Notes: generated by a model from the letters alone, not told the origin. Counted from the stretch's first letter, positions 1 through 7,061 are shown. The stretch: 64,000 nt of DNA from Pseudomonas graminis (GCF_001705435.1 NZ_MDEN01000068.1:310001-374000); one strand, 5' to 3'. Numbers and translations are program-made.

Positions 1-983
1 AAAACGAACACGCCCGCAAAGAGCGCGAACTGGGCTGCGGCTTCACGCTGTACGGCTGGGATGGCGACAATCTGGCATGGGAGAGCAGCCCTCCGCCGTA
101 CGCCGGCGCACTCGGCCGCACGGTTCATTACATCCACGAACCCGGCACCTTCGTTCCCGTGGCCCAGGCCATGCGCCACGAAACCATCCGCCTGGTAAGC
201 CAACCGACCTATCAGGGCCGCTACAACTTCAAAGAAGACCCGCTCTGGAACTACAAACCCGTCGCGCTACCAATTCATGCGTTGGCCTGGTACCAATGCG
301 ACCACCTAGGTACTCCGCAAGAAATCACCGACCAAAACGGCAACACCGCCTGGAGCGCGCAATACAAAGCGTGGGGCGAAGCAACCGAACAGCGCTCTGA
401 ATTCGCCCAACAAATCAACCTGACCAACCCGATCCGCTTCCAGGGCCAATACCACGACCACGAAACCGGCCTGCACTACAACCGGCATCGGTACTATGAT
501 CCAAGGGTCGGGCGGTTTATCAGCAAGGACCCGATTGGCTACAGTGGTGGATTAAACCTCTTCCAATACGCCCCCAACCCGACTGGTTGGATCGATCCGC
601 TGGGACTTGCCCGTCTAAAGGGGATTACACCCAATAATCAGGGCGCCCGTACAACAGGCGAAGATGTAACCCCCCCATCGCCCCAAGTAGGTTACAGCTC
701 CGCAGCCGGCGGGGGCGGCGCACATCATCCTGTGATCAGTGAGCTTTACAATTCCATTCCTAGGGACAAGCGTACCGTCGCCTATCACGCCCAATGCGGA
801 GAGGCAGACCTTCTCAGCCTTATTGCGAAGCAGCATAATGTTCAGTCCGTACCTCAGCTGAGAAAACTCGTTAAAGGCGCCACCTTTACCACTCAAAGGA
901 ATGATGGAAAGCCGTTACCTTTCTGCCCTTCCTGTTCTCGAGTAATGAAAGCCCTCGGCATCAAGGATGGAACCTTAATATGA
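1..983 (+). CDS. Rhs polymorphic toxin, C-terminal part, with deaminase-type toxin tip (5' end outside window)
   Basis: This is the 3' end of an Rhs/YD-repeat protein; the frame is open from base 3. The Rhs core ends in the usual signature (DHLGTPQEIT, FQGQYHDHETGLHYNRHRYYDP, then PNPTGWIDPLGLA near base 610). Everything after PLGLA is the variable toxin tip, about 125 residues. It carries CGE (bases 795-803) and CPSC (924-935), the spacing and residues of a zinc-dependent cytidine-deaminase fold as found in nucleic-acid deaminase toxins of polymorphic systems. I infer that it deaminates nucleic-acid bases in target cells; the exact subfamily (YwqJ-, Pput_2613- or XOO_2897-like) is not settled. 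The stop overlaps the next gene's start (ATGA), the classic toxin/immunity arrangement. Rhs proteins are normally delivered by type VI secretion. Confidence 0.85.
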   Translation, partial: NEHARKERELGCGFTLYGWDGDNLAWESSPPPYAGALGRTVHYIHEPGTFVPVAQAMRHETIRLVSQPTYQGRYNFKEDPLWNYKPVALPIHALAWYQCDHLGTPQEITDQNGNTAWSAQYKAWGEATEQRSEFAQQINLTNPIRFQGQYHDHETGLHYNRHRYYDPRVGRFISKDPIGYSGGLNLFQYAPNPTGWIDPLGLARLKGITPNNQGARTTGEDVTPPSPQVGYSSAAGGGGAHHPVISELYNSIPRDKRTVAYHAQCGEADLLSLIAKQHNVQSVPQLRKLVKGATFTTQRNDGKPLPFCPSCSRVMKALGIKDGTLI

Positions 984-1432
984 TTAACGAGATAGAAACC
1001 TTAGAGATAGAAGCCCTCGAACAACGTTTCCTTGAAGATGGCTTATCGTTCGACACAGTTAGACGTCGCTTTGGAAGATTTATGCTTGAGCTTTTCCGTA
1101 GCGGAACGCTGCGCAAGATTTATGGAGATCGGACGCCAAATCTAGTTCCCCACCTAAAAAAAGCAGTCGCTTGTAGAAAAATAGATCGGCGTGAGCCGGC
1201 CATAAAAGAACTAATGAATGAATTATGGGATTTAGAAGATTTGCGTTGCGGCCCGGATGCCGATCTCTCGAATCTAGCTCGGTGTGTGCTTGTATGCTAC
1301 GGGACTCAAGAAGAGTGGGCGGAGGGTGATTCTTATAAGCCGACGGCAGTCTATCTTTACTTGGTCTATTTGAAAAAGGTGATTCCTGGAGTTCGCCCGG
1401 CTCTGATTGAGTTTTTCCAGCAAACGCAGTGA
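980..1432 (+). CDS. Putative immunity protein for the deaminase-type Rhs tip (Imm-A)
   Basis: The protein has 150 residues, is acidic and probably cytosolic, with no signal peptide or membrane segment. It overlaps the toxin gene by 4 bases (ATGA), which is the main evidence for an immunity role. I do not recognise the family by name. It is clearly paralogous to the product at 1764-2252: both share an N-terminal helix rich in E/R, a DEVRR- or DTVRR-type motif, an EL/KLW-type segment, a LARxxxxC segment, an EEW or AEW motif and a YLKK/TLKK-hydrophobic C-terminus. GC content is clearly below the genome average, in keeping with a transferred toxin tip. Confidence 0.75.
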   Translation: MINEIETLEIEALEQRFLEDGLSFDTVRRRFGRFMLELFRSGTLRKIYGDRTPNLVPHLKKAVACRKIDRREPAIKELMNELWDLEDLRCGPDADLSNLARCVLVCYGTQEEWAEGDSYKPTAVYLYLVYLKKVIPGVRPALIEFFQQTQ

Positions 1433-1444
1433 ACCATAGTTTCC

Positions 1445-1469
1445 AGCTAATGAGACGGGCCCCTTGAAT
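1445..1469 (+). repeat. Cassette-junction palindrome, copy 1 (degenerate)
   Basis: Centre ACGGG with a right arm CCCCTTGAAT (8/10 to the consensus CCCCTTTAAC); the left arm has decayed. It separates Imm-A from the second, broken deaminase cassette. Confidence 0.5.
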
Positions 1470-1473
1470 CCAG

Positions 1474-1767
1474 TTCGGTTATAGCGAAGGCGCCTTGGGT
1501 AACGGCGCTGCGCACCCAGTGGTAAGACAGCTATAAGACGACGTTCCGCCAGACGATCGATCCAAATTTCACGGGGGTTGCGGTGAAGCAGATGCACTTA
1601 GTCAGATCGCGACCCAGCACAATGTCCGGTGTGCGACTGATTTACGAGCCCTTGTGCAAGGAGGAACCTCAACGACACTTAGAAACGACGGAAAGCCGCT
1701 CGTTTTTTGCGACTCGTGTGTTCCTGTAATGAAAAGTCTCGGTGTACAGGATGGAGCTTTGAAATGA
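1474..1767 (+). pseudogene. Second deaminase toxin tip, truncated and interrupted by a stop codon
   Basis: Read in one frame, this stretch is a divergent copy of the deaminase tip at 620-983: FGYSEGALGNGAAHPVV matches the VGYSSAAGGGGAHHPVI region. It then hits an in-frame TAA (1534-1536), where the first copy has Tyr (TAT), and continues to CGE (1579-1587) and CDSC (1708-1719), ending in a TGA that overlaps the next ATG. The zinc motif is intact but there is no start codon or Rhs core. It is therefore a displaced, dead toxin tip that kept its immunity partner. Confidence 0.8.
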
Positions 1768-2252
1768 CCGATGATCAAGTACTAAAAGCAATAAGGGTCA
1801 TTAACGAGCGCTTGGAAGAGCAAAAAAATTCCTATGACGAAGTTAGGCGCTGCTATGCAAGTTTTCTGATTAAGCTGATTGGCTCTCAAATGGTCCAAGC
1901 TCTCCCATCCGACGGGCTTGAGACCATAGTTCGGTATTTACAGCACTTCGCAGATACCGAGTTAATTGATCATGATGATGGGCATGTCCAGGAAATGGTT
2001 CATAAGCTCTGGACGATCGAGAAACACTATAGGGAGTTATGCGTGACAACATCAGGCCTCGCTCGCTTTGCGATTCACTGTGCAGCAAGTGAAGCAGAGT
2101 GGCTCGAGATGGACTTAGGGGCGCCAACACCTATCTGGACGTGCTTCATTACCTTGAAAAAAGTTGCCCCTGATATAGGTGAAGAGTTCGTTGCGTTCTT
2201 TCATATTTTATTGCTTACCCAAGATGGCAGAAGGCGATACGTCAAAGGCTAA
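1764..2252 (+). CDS. Orphan immunity protein, paralogue of Imm-A
   Basis: The start is the ATG at 1764, which overlaps the TGA of the broken deaminase tip (ATGA). Upstream in-frame TTG or GTG codons would lie inside the toxin remnant. The product has 162 residues and aligns with Imm-A along its whole length (EVRRCYASFLIKL against TVRRRFGRFMLEL; MVHKLW against LMNELW; EAEWLEMD against QEEWAEGD; the C-terminal LKKVAP against LKKVIP). It ends inside the palindromic element at 2248-2272. It probably still protects against deaminase toxins carried by relatives. Family not recognised. Confidence 0.75.
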   Translation: MTDDQVLKAIRVINERLEEQKNSYDEVRRCYASFLIKLIGSQMVQALPSDGLETIVRYLQHFADTELIDHDDGHVQEMVHKLWTIEKHYRELCVTTSGLARFAIHCAASEAEWLEMDLGAPTPIWTCFITLKKVAPDIGEEFVAFFHILLLTQDGRRRYVKG

Positions 2253-2272
2253 AGGGGACGGACCCCTTTGAC
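2248..2272 (+). repeat. Cassette-junction palindrome, copy 2
   Basis: Arms GCTAAAGGGG and CCCCTTTGAC around ACGGA. It lies exactly between the Imm-A paralogue stop and the point where Rhs core sequence restarts (TTTTGGCCTGGTACCAG). Confidence 0.8.
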
Positions 2273-2274
2273 TT

Positions 2275-2934
2275 TTGGCCTGGTACCAGTGCGACCACCT
2301 CGGCACCCCGCAGGAAATCACCGACCAAAACGGCAACACCGCCTGGAGCGCCCAGTACGAGGCGTGGGGAAAAGCAACCGAACAGCGCTCTGAATTCGCC
2401 CAACAAGTCGGCCTGACCAGCCCCATCCGGTTCCAGGGCCAATACCACGACCACGAAACCGGCCTGCACTACAACCGGCATCGGTACTATGATCCAAGCG
2501 TCGGGCGATTCATTAGCAAGGATCCGCCTGGCTACAGCGGCGGCCTAAATCTTTACCACTATGTGCCGAATCCAACCGGTTGGATCGACCCACTTGGCCT
2601 TTCAGCATCCTCAGATCTGCCTCGCATGAAAGGTTGGAGCACTTTCCGTGCTGGAGTAGGCTTGGATGACGCAGATTTCTTAAAAACAACGGATAACGGA
2701 GTCAATGAAATGTGGAAGCATTCGGATGGCTCCATAGTAAAAGTACATAAGTATGGAAACCAAAAGAATTGCGGTTACAAGTCCGGAAACAACGCGCATA
2801 TTCATAAAGTAGATCCTTCAGGAAATGCTCTAGATGATCATGGTGTCGTCACTACAGATCCAAATAAAAGTCATATTGGCATCCGTAACCCCATGGATTT
2901 ACCCACAGTTCGAGGGAGGCCGCACGGCTCATGA
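2275..2934 (+). pseudogene. Displaced Rhs core end plus unrecognised toxin tip (CT-B)
   Basis: The stretch repeats the last ~110 residues of the Rhs core (AWYQCDHLGTPQEIT to TGWIDPLGL) at high nucleotide identity to bases 289-608, then carries a different tip of about 108 residues beginning SASSDLPRMKG. The tip contains KVDPSGNALDDHG and HIGIRNPMDLPTVRGRPHG near its end; conserved His/Asp/Arg residues would fit a nuclease, but I do not recognise the family. There is no start codon of its own (the frame opens at a TTG inside the core) because a palindromic element replaces the upstream core. It is most likely a silent tip available for recombination onto the full-length Rhs gene. It overlaps the next gene by ATGA. 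Confidence 0.75.
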
Positions 2935-3278
2935 GTCACGAATATAGATTGGTTTTTCCTAATGTTCTTACCGCCCGCTGCCTCATGAGCGCTCTGAGGG
3001 TGAGTGAGTATTGCGTCCGAGCAGATCAAGAATTTGTTTACTTGAAAGATTGCGTCTCCAAGACCGAGGCGAATTACGATGCACGCTTGAGCTATGATGA
3101 CCAAAATTCACTGTGGCTTGAGGTTAATTTCAAATCGTTGGCGTTATATGATCTGGTGCGCACTGCACTCGACAACGAGCCATACAGGTGCCTGAGTGAT
3201 GGAGAAATTAACGAAGAAGTGGCGCTAAGCGAGGCATTCCAGCTTAGAAATCTTCATATCCCAGGTCAGGAGATTTAG
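2931..3278 (+). CDS. Putative immunity protein of toxin tip CT-B (Imm-B)
   Basis: The product has 115 residues and the gene overlaps the CT-B stop by ATGA. It has no signal or membrane segment. A paralogue lies at 4156-4500 with the shared blocks MSxExRLVF, ARxxxxxxxxS, YLKxxxxKxEAxYDxRL, NSLWLEVxFxS and a YRCL/EAFxLR C-terminus. The family is not recognised by name; the immunity role is inferred from position and from the paralogue also following a CT-B tail. Confidence 0.75.
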   Translation: MSHEYRLVFPNVLTARCLMSALRVSEYCVRADQEFVYLKDCVSKTEANYDARLSYDDQNSLWLEVNFKSLALYDLVRTALDNEPYRCLSDGEINEEVALSEAFQLRNLHIPGQEI

Positions 3279-3297
3279 ATCCCAAAGAAGTTTAAGA

Positions 3298-3322
3298 GTT
3301 GAAGGGGGCGGATCCCTCTAAC
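3298..3322 (+). repeat. Cassette-junction palindrome, copy 3
   Basis: Arms GTTGAAGGGG and TCCCTCTAAC around GCGGA; degenerate in the right arm. It follows Imm-B and precedes a scrap of Rhs core. Confidence 0.65.
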
Positions 3323-3324
3323 TC

Positions 3325-3393
3325 TCTGAATTCGCCAAAGAAGTCGGCCTGACCAATTCGATCCGATTCCAGCGGGTTCGAGTGAAGGGTTAA
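3325..3393 (+). pseudogene. Scrap of Rhs core (about 16 codons)
   Basis: The reading SEFAKEVGLTNSIRFQ matches the core segment SEFAQQVGLTSPIRFQ of the Rhs copies at 400-440 and 2392-2430. It then runs into unrelated codons and a TAA inside the next palindrome. Only this island of core sequence remains between palindromes 3 and 4. Confidence 0.75.
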
Positions 3394-3413
3394 AGAGGAC
3401 GGACCCCTTTAAC
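3389..3413 (+). repeat. Cassette-junction palindrome, copy 4
   Basis: Arms GTTAAAGAGG and CCCCTTTAAC around ACGGA, with one mismatch to the perfect inverted repeat. It joins the Rhs core scrap to the next toxin tip. Confidence 0.8.
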
Positions 3414-3699
3414 TACCACTGATTTACGAGACCTTGTGCAAGGAGTTAAAAGGCGTGCGCCAACTAACGGCCAAGTAGCGCTGAATAACTCAGTACAAGT
3501 TAAAGAAACATCCCAGAAACGAGTCGGGGTAGATGTAGAGAATAAGGAGTTCGTCGTACTGGATAGGATCGAAACTTACCCAAATGGAGACGAAGAATTT
3601 CATGGGCATGTACGTTGCTGGTGCGATTTGCACAACGAACAACAATCGGCATTCAGAAAAGCTGGCATGGTAACAGGCAAAGGGAAGATCAAAAAATGA
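3394..3699 (+). pseudogene. Displaced toxin tip resembling polymorphic toxin type 17 (CT-C)
   Basis: The open frame begins inside the palindrome. Its first codons (TDLRDLVQG, bases 3418-3444) are a scrap of the deaminase tip (TDLRALVQG at 1639-1665). From about 3460 it becomes a different tip: NGQVALNNSVQVK, RVGVDVENKEFVVLDR, FHGHVRCWCDL and a basic end. That pattern (RVGxD, HGHVRxWxDL) looks like the Ntox17-type predicted RNase family; I make this assignment from memory of the motif and it should be tested. There is no start of its own except an internal GTG (3436). It overlaps its immunity gene by ATGA. Confidence 0.65.
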
Positions 3700-4031
3700 G
3701 CGCTACCACCTCCCCTTATAGCCAAGAGGAGATCGATGTTATGTTGCGGTCGGACGATGCGGCGGTAACTACGGATGCACTTATGTATTTGTGTTTTAAC
3801 ATTGATGATCCGCAATGGATTCAGCTTAAGTGCATAGAAGCAATAAAGAATCATCGCGACGAGGGCGTCAGAGGACTGGCACTGACATGCATAGGTCATG
3901 TTGCCCGCATGCACAAAGTCATCGACAAATCTTTAGTCATGCCGGTGCTACTTGAAAAGCTTAATCACACGACCTTGGCTGGTAGAGCTCAGGATGCTCT
4001 TGACGACATTGAAATATTTATCAACCGATGA
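3696..4031 (+). CDS. Putative immunity protein of CT-C, HEAT-like (Imm-C)
   Basis: The start ATG at 3696 overlaps the CT-C stop. The 111-residue product is mostly helical with two repeated helix pairs (DAAVTTDALMYLCFNIDDPQW / RDEGVRGLALTCIGHVARMH / TLAGRAQDALDDIE), the look of short HEAT-type immunity proteins. It is inferred to be cytosolic and to bind the tip's nuclease domain. Confidence 0.7.
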   Translation: MSATTSPYSQEEIDVMLRSDDAAVTTDALMYLCFNIDDPQWIQLKCIEAIKNHRDEGVRGLALTCIGHVARMHKVIDKSLVMPVLLEKLNHTTLAGRAQDALDDIEIFINR

Positions 4032-4042
4032 CTATGTCTAAA

Positions 4043-4090
4043 GTGAGAGGGGGCGACCCCATTTAGTTGAGGGAGACGGACCCCTTGAAC
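4043..4090 (+). repeat. Cassette-junction palindrome, copy 5 (full copy 4066-4090, partial copy 4043-4064)
   Basis: The full copy has arms GTTGAGGGAG and CCCCTTGAAC around ACGGA. A second, poorer copy (GAGAGGGGGCGACCCCATTTA) lies directly upstream. This is the only place where two copies are adjacent. Confidence 0.7.
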
Positions 4091-4096
4091 TAGTAC

Positions 4097-4159
4097 CATA
4101 TTGGTATTCGGAACCCTAAAGATTTACCTATTGTTCGGGGGAGATCACACGGATTATGA
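4097..4159 (+). pseudogene. Tail of a CT-B-type toxin tip, last 20 codons only
   Basis: Bases 4097-4159 read HIGIRNPKDLPIVRGRSHG plus one residue and a stop. This is nearly identical to the CT-B end (HIGIRNPMDLPTVRGRPHG) at 2875-2934. The rest of the toxin is gone; the palindrome abuts the break. The stop again overlaps the next start (ATGA). Confidence 0.85.
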
Positions 4160-4500
4160 GCTATGAATTCAGATTAGTATTCGAGGACTCGCTTTCAGCT
4201 CGCCATGTCCTTGACTCGGTGAAAACCAGTACGGCATATATTGGTGCGACTGGCGAATGTATTTACTTAAAAGAACTGAGTGTGAAAAGTGAAGCAGCTT
4301 ATGATGTGAGACTGACGCTAGAGGACGCTAACTCACTCTGGCTCGAAGTAGGCTTTCGTTCCCCGAATTTATACGAGTTGCTGAGGGCTGCAATTGGCAC
4401 CAAACAATACAGATGCTTAGAAGGTGGGGCGCAAGATGATGAAGTTCCAATACACGAGGCCTTTCGTCTTAGGCATCCTCCAGCAGTACAGAGGAGTTGA
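4156..4500 (+). CDS. Orphan immunity protein, paralogue of Imm-B
   Basis: The product has 114 residues and shares with Imm-B (2931-3278) the blocks RLVFxxxLxAR, YLKELSVKSEAAYDVRL, NSLWLEVGFRS and YRCLxxG. It is retained behind only 20 codons of its former toxin, so it can only act as protection against toxins from other cells. Its last codons lie inside the palindrome at 4496-4520. Confidence 0.75.
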   Translation: MSYEFRLVFEDSLSARHVLDSVKTSTAYIGATGECIYLKELSVKSEAAYDVRLTLEDANSLWLEVGFRSPNLYELLRAAIGTKQYRCLEGGAQDDEVPIHEAFRLRHPPAVQRS

Positions 4501-4520
4501 AGGGCACGGACCCCTTGAGT
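4496..4520 (+). repeat. Cassette-junction palindrome, copy 6
   Basis: Arms GTTGAAGGGC and CCCCTTGAGT around ACGGA. It overlaps the end of the Imm-B paralogue. Confidence 0.7.
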
Positions 4521-4789
4521 TCTCACTTTAACTCTCAGAAAAACCGCACTTGCAAGATGGGCAGGTGAAAGTTGATAACTTGGAAGTCCGAAGATGAGCC
4601 ATAAGGTCGGGCTCAGTGTCCAAATGAAAAAGGGAAAGCTTTCTATGTTGAAGGATGCTGCCAATGAATATTGATCCTTATAAAAGAGAATTGCTGTACA
4701 GGAAGGCTCATGGCAACAGTCTGCGTGAAAGCTATAAAAAAAGCTTAAATCTTTTCTCGGTATCGACCCGGAAGAAAGACATTTTTTGA
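4521..4789 (+). pseudogene. Decayed AT-rich stretch, possible remains of another toxin tip
   Basis: No intact gene is visible. Short frames include one ending KVDNLEVRR-stop at 4596, one of 26 codons directly overlapping it, and one at 4664-4789 (starting MNIDPYKRELLYRKAHGNS, ending STRKKDIF). The last stop, TGA at 4787, overlaps the TTG that opens the next gene, mimicking the ATGA overlaps of the other cassettes. I read this as a toxin tip too decayed to name. Confidence 0.4.
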
Positions 4790-5130
4790 GCTTGACTGAA
4801 ACAGATAATATAAATAATAAGTTGGTAAAAAATGAAGAAATATCTTTGGAAAATGCTGAATTTTCCGTTCTGGATGAATGTCTGAAGCAGTTCTTATCGA
4901 AAGCAGTCGGTGACGATTATTATCTGCTGATTGACGAGGATTGGCGATATTGCGGTGCATATACTGGTCGTGGTCTTATTTTAAATATGGAATTCGAATT
5001 TAATAAATGTCAAAGTGATGAAGTCAGACTAATAAGTGCTGACCTTAGTGCGGAAATTACTATCGACTACATTGAAAGTTACAATGAAAAACTTTTTGAG
5101 TTTCGTCTCAGAAAATACGAACTGACTTAA
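4786..5130 (+). CDS. Putative orphan immunity protein (Imm-D), AT-rich
   Basis: The product has 114 residues (FSVLDECLKQFL, DDYYLLIDEDWRYCGAYTG, then an acidic beta-rich C-terminus). The only plausible starts are TTG codons at 4786 and 4792; the first overlaps a TGA (TTGA), as expected for this cassette series. Codon use and base composition are far more AT-rich than the rest of the window. Family not recognised. The role is inferred from its place between two junction palindromes. Confidence 0.55.
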   Translation: MSLTETDNINNKLVKNEEISLENAEFSVLDECLKQFLSKAVGDDYYLLIDEDWRYCGAYTGRGLILNMEFEFNKCQSDEVRLISADLSAEITIDYIESYNEKLFEFRLRKYELT

Positions 5131-5138
5131 ATAAAAGG

Positions 5139-5163
5139 ATTAAAGGGGATAACCCCCTTCAAC
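5139..5163 (+). repeat. Cassette-junction palindrome, copy 7 (distal end of the array)
   Basis: Arms ATTAAAGGGG and CCCTTCAAC around a changed centre (ATAAC plus one C). It marks the end of the Rhs cassette array; unique chromosomal sequence follows. Confidence 0.65.
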
Positions 5164-5232
5164 CTCGCCGCGCAGCATTCGGAACGCAAATGTCGACGGC
5201 CGCTTGGCCGTCGTCACAACACGTGAATACCT

Positions 5233-6363
5233 CTACACCGCAAACCCAGTCCCGCGCGTATTCACAAACAGCGAATAAATCGAGTGACTGCTCGCCATAA
5301 ACAACCGATTCCCTTCACGTCCGCCGAAGCAAAGATTGGGGCAGCGCTCAGGCAACGAGATGTGCCCAATAGCCTTGCCCTGGGGATTGAATACCCGCAC
5401 GCCGTCGAGTTTTTCCAGGTCGGCCTTCGGGTCGCCATTCCCACCCCAGCCGCACCACAGGTTTCCCGCTTCGTCGCACTTGATACCGTCGATGGCGGCG
5501 TAGTCCAGGCCTTCGATGTGTTTGCGGCGTTCGCCCAGTGTGCCGTCGTCTTTGATCGCGATGGCCCAAATCAGGCGGTTGGGTTTGGCGCGGCCTTCGA
5601 CGACGTACAGGGTCTTTTCGTCAGGGGAGAAGCACAGGCCGTTGGGACCGGCGAGGTCGTCGATCACTCGTGTGACTTTCTTGCTCTCACCGTCGATGCG
5701 GTAGACGGCGTGGGGCTGGGTCGGGGTGATTTTGTGGCCTTCGTAGTTGTTGCTGGTCTGGAAGGGCGGGTCGCTGAACCAGATCGAGCCGTCGCTTTTG
5801 CAGGCGATGTCGTTGGGGGAGTTGAAAGGTTTGCCGTCGAAGCTGTCGGCCAGCACGGTGATCGTGCCGTTGTATTCTGTGCGGGTGATGCGCCGACCTT
5901 CGCTGGTGGTGGTGGAACCTTCGCAGACGATGAGACGGCCCTGGCGATCGCGGCACATGCCGTTGGAGAAGTTGGAATGCTCGCGGTACACCGTGAAGGT
6001 GTCGGTAATTTCATCCCAGCGCATGATGCGGTTGTTGGGGATGTCGCTGACCAGCAAGTAACGCCCATCGCCGACCCATACCGGCCCTTCGGCCCAACGC
6101 ATGCCGGTGGCGAGTTTCTCCACGCTGGCGTTGAAGACGCGCAGATCGAGAAAGCTGTCGTCGAGAATGTGAATGAGCGGGTCCGGGTAACGCTGGCTCA
6201 GGGGTTCCGCAGCCGACGCGAGGCGAGGAAGCGCGGCGCTGCCGACGGCGGCAAACGTGGCGGACACGGCGAGGGACTTTTTCAGGAAGCTGCGGCGGGT
6301 GTTGCCGCTTGACGGTTCTAGGGTTTCAGTGTGCTCGGGCGAGGCGGACAGGGTTGAGTCCAT
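5233..6363 (-). CDS. Tat-exported gluconolactonase / SMP-30 family hydrolase
   Basis: The product has 376 residues. The N-terminus carries a twin-arginine signal (NTRRSFLKKSLA, residues 22-33, then a hydrophobic stretch ending ASA), so it folds before export to the periplasm. The mature part is an SMP-30/gluconolactonase six-bladed propeller: WAEGPVWVGDG, the SNGMCRDRQGRL blade, NSPNDIACKSDGSIWFSDPP and GPNGLCFSPDEKTLYV are the usual metal-ligand and blade motifs. It should hydrolyse glucono-1,5-lactone (or a related aldonolactone) to the free acid. That fits the periplasmic gluconate dehydrogenase operon on the same strand upstream (7062-10801). The start ATG at 6363 has GGAG about 9 bases before it. 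Substrate is inferred. Confidence 0.85.
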   Translation of the reverse strand: MDSTLSASPEHTETLEPSSGNTRRSFLKKSLAVSATFAAVGSAALPRLASAAEPLSQRYPDPLIHILDDSFLDLRVFNASVEKLATGMRWAEGPVWVGDGRYLLVSDIPNNRIMRWDEITDTFTVYREHSNFSNGMCRDRQGRLIVCEGSTTTSEGRRITRTEYNGTITVLADSFDGKPFNSPNDIACKSDGSIWFSDPPFQTSNNYEGHKITPTQPHAVYRIDGESKKVTRVIDDLAGPNGLCFSPDEKTLYVVEGRAKPNRLIWAIAIKDDGTLGERRKHIEGLDYAAIDGIKCDEAGNLWCGWGGNGDPKADLEKLDGVRVFNPQGKAIGHISLPERCPNLCFGGREGNRLFMASSHSIYSLFVNTRGTGFAV

Positions 6364-6764
6364 GTAGCGATCTCCGTTCTATTATTTTTTTACGGGTCGC
6401 TAGTAATACCTCGTGATAAGACATCGTACAAGTGAATGATGGGAGGGGTATTCAGCTCGCCATCAAAAAAATCGGTGCCCAGACTGGCCTCTTCCCGGCT
6501 AAAGCCGGTCCCACTAAAAGCAACGTATGCAGTCAGTGGGACCAGCTTTAGCCGGGAATGGACGCGGAGAGTCAAGGGCTGCATTCCCACGCGGAGCGGG
6601 GGAACGATCTAAGCGTTGAGCCGCAAGAGTGATGGCGCCCAAACCGGCCTCTTCCCGGCTAAAGCCAGTCCTACAAAAGCAGCGCGTGCATTCAGTGAGA
6701 ATGGCAGCAACCTCGACCGTGGAATTGGGTTCAGCCGGGAAGCAGCGGAGCTGCACTTGATCTG
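6364..6764. repeat. REP-rich intergenic region
   Basis: Contains an inverted pair of REP units (CTTCCCGGCTAAAGCCGGTC near 6490 and its inverse near 6545) and a third near 6650. No gene is visible. Confidence 0.8.
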
Positions 6765-7043
6765 CTTTTGATCTTCGTACCCAAAAAGTCCAGACGACAC
6801 CTATCGCGACTTGGGTGCAGGCTGAACGGAGGTCTCGCTCCGTGGGCCGAGCGGCATGGATGCCGCGAGAGCCGCCCCCCGCCATGGATGGCGGATGGCG
6901 GCGGGCCCACGGAGCGAGACCGGAGTGAGGGAACCCGACGAAGTCGGGCCAAACCAGGAGCAGGCACCCTTGGTTACTTGGGGTGCTTTTCCAAGTAACT
7001 CGCCGAAGGCGAAACGTCTGCCCTTAGGCAGACGCTCTTGATC
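6765..7043. repeat. About 280-bp intergenic repeat, copy A
   Basis: This non-coding stretch (GATCTGCTTTTGATC ... ACTTGGGTGCAGGCTGAACG ... GGTTACTTGGGGTGCTTTTCC ... CTCTTGATCTTG) reappears as its reverse complement at 40741-41065. It has internal palindromes (GCCATGGATGGC; CTGCCTAAGGGCAGAC-like end). Short frames inside it do not look coding. Confidence 0.75.
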
Positions 7044-7061
7044 TTGCCGTCAAACGTAAAC

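Noticed and set aside
5284..6312. Long plus-strand open frame opposite the gluconolactonase gene
   Set aside because: Shadow frame; no domain, no ribosome-binding site, and the minus-strand protein has Tat signal and family motifs.
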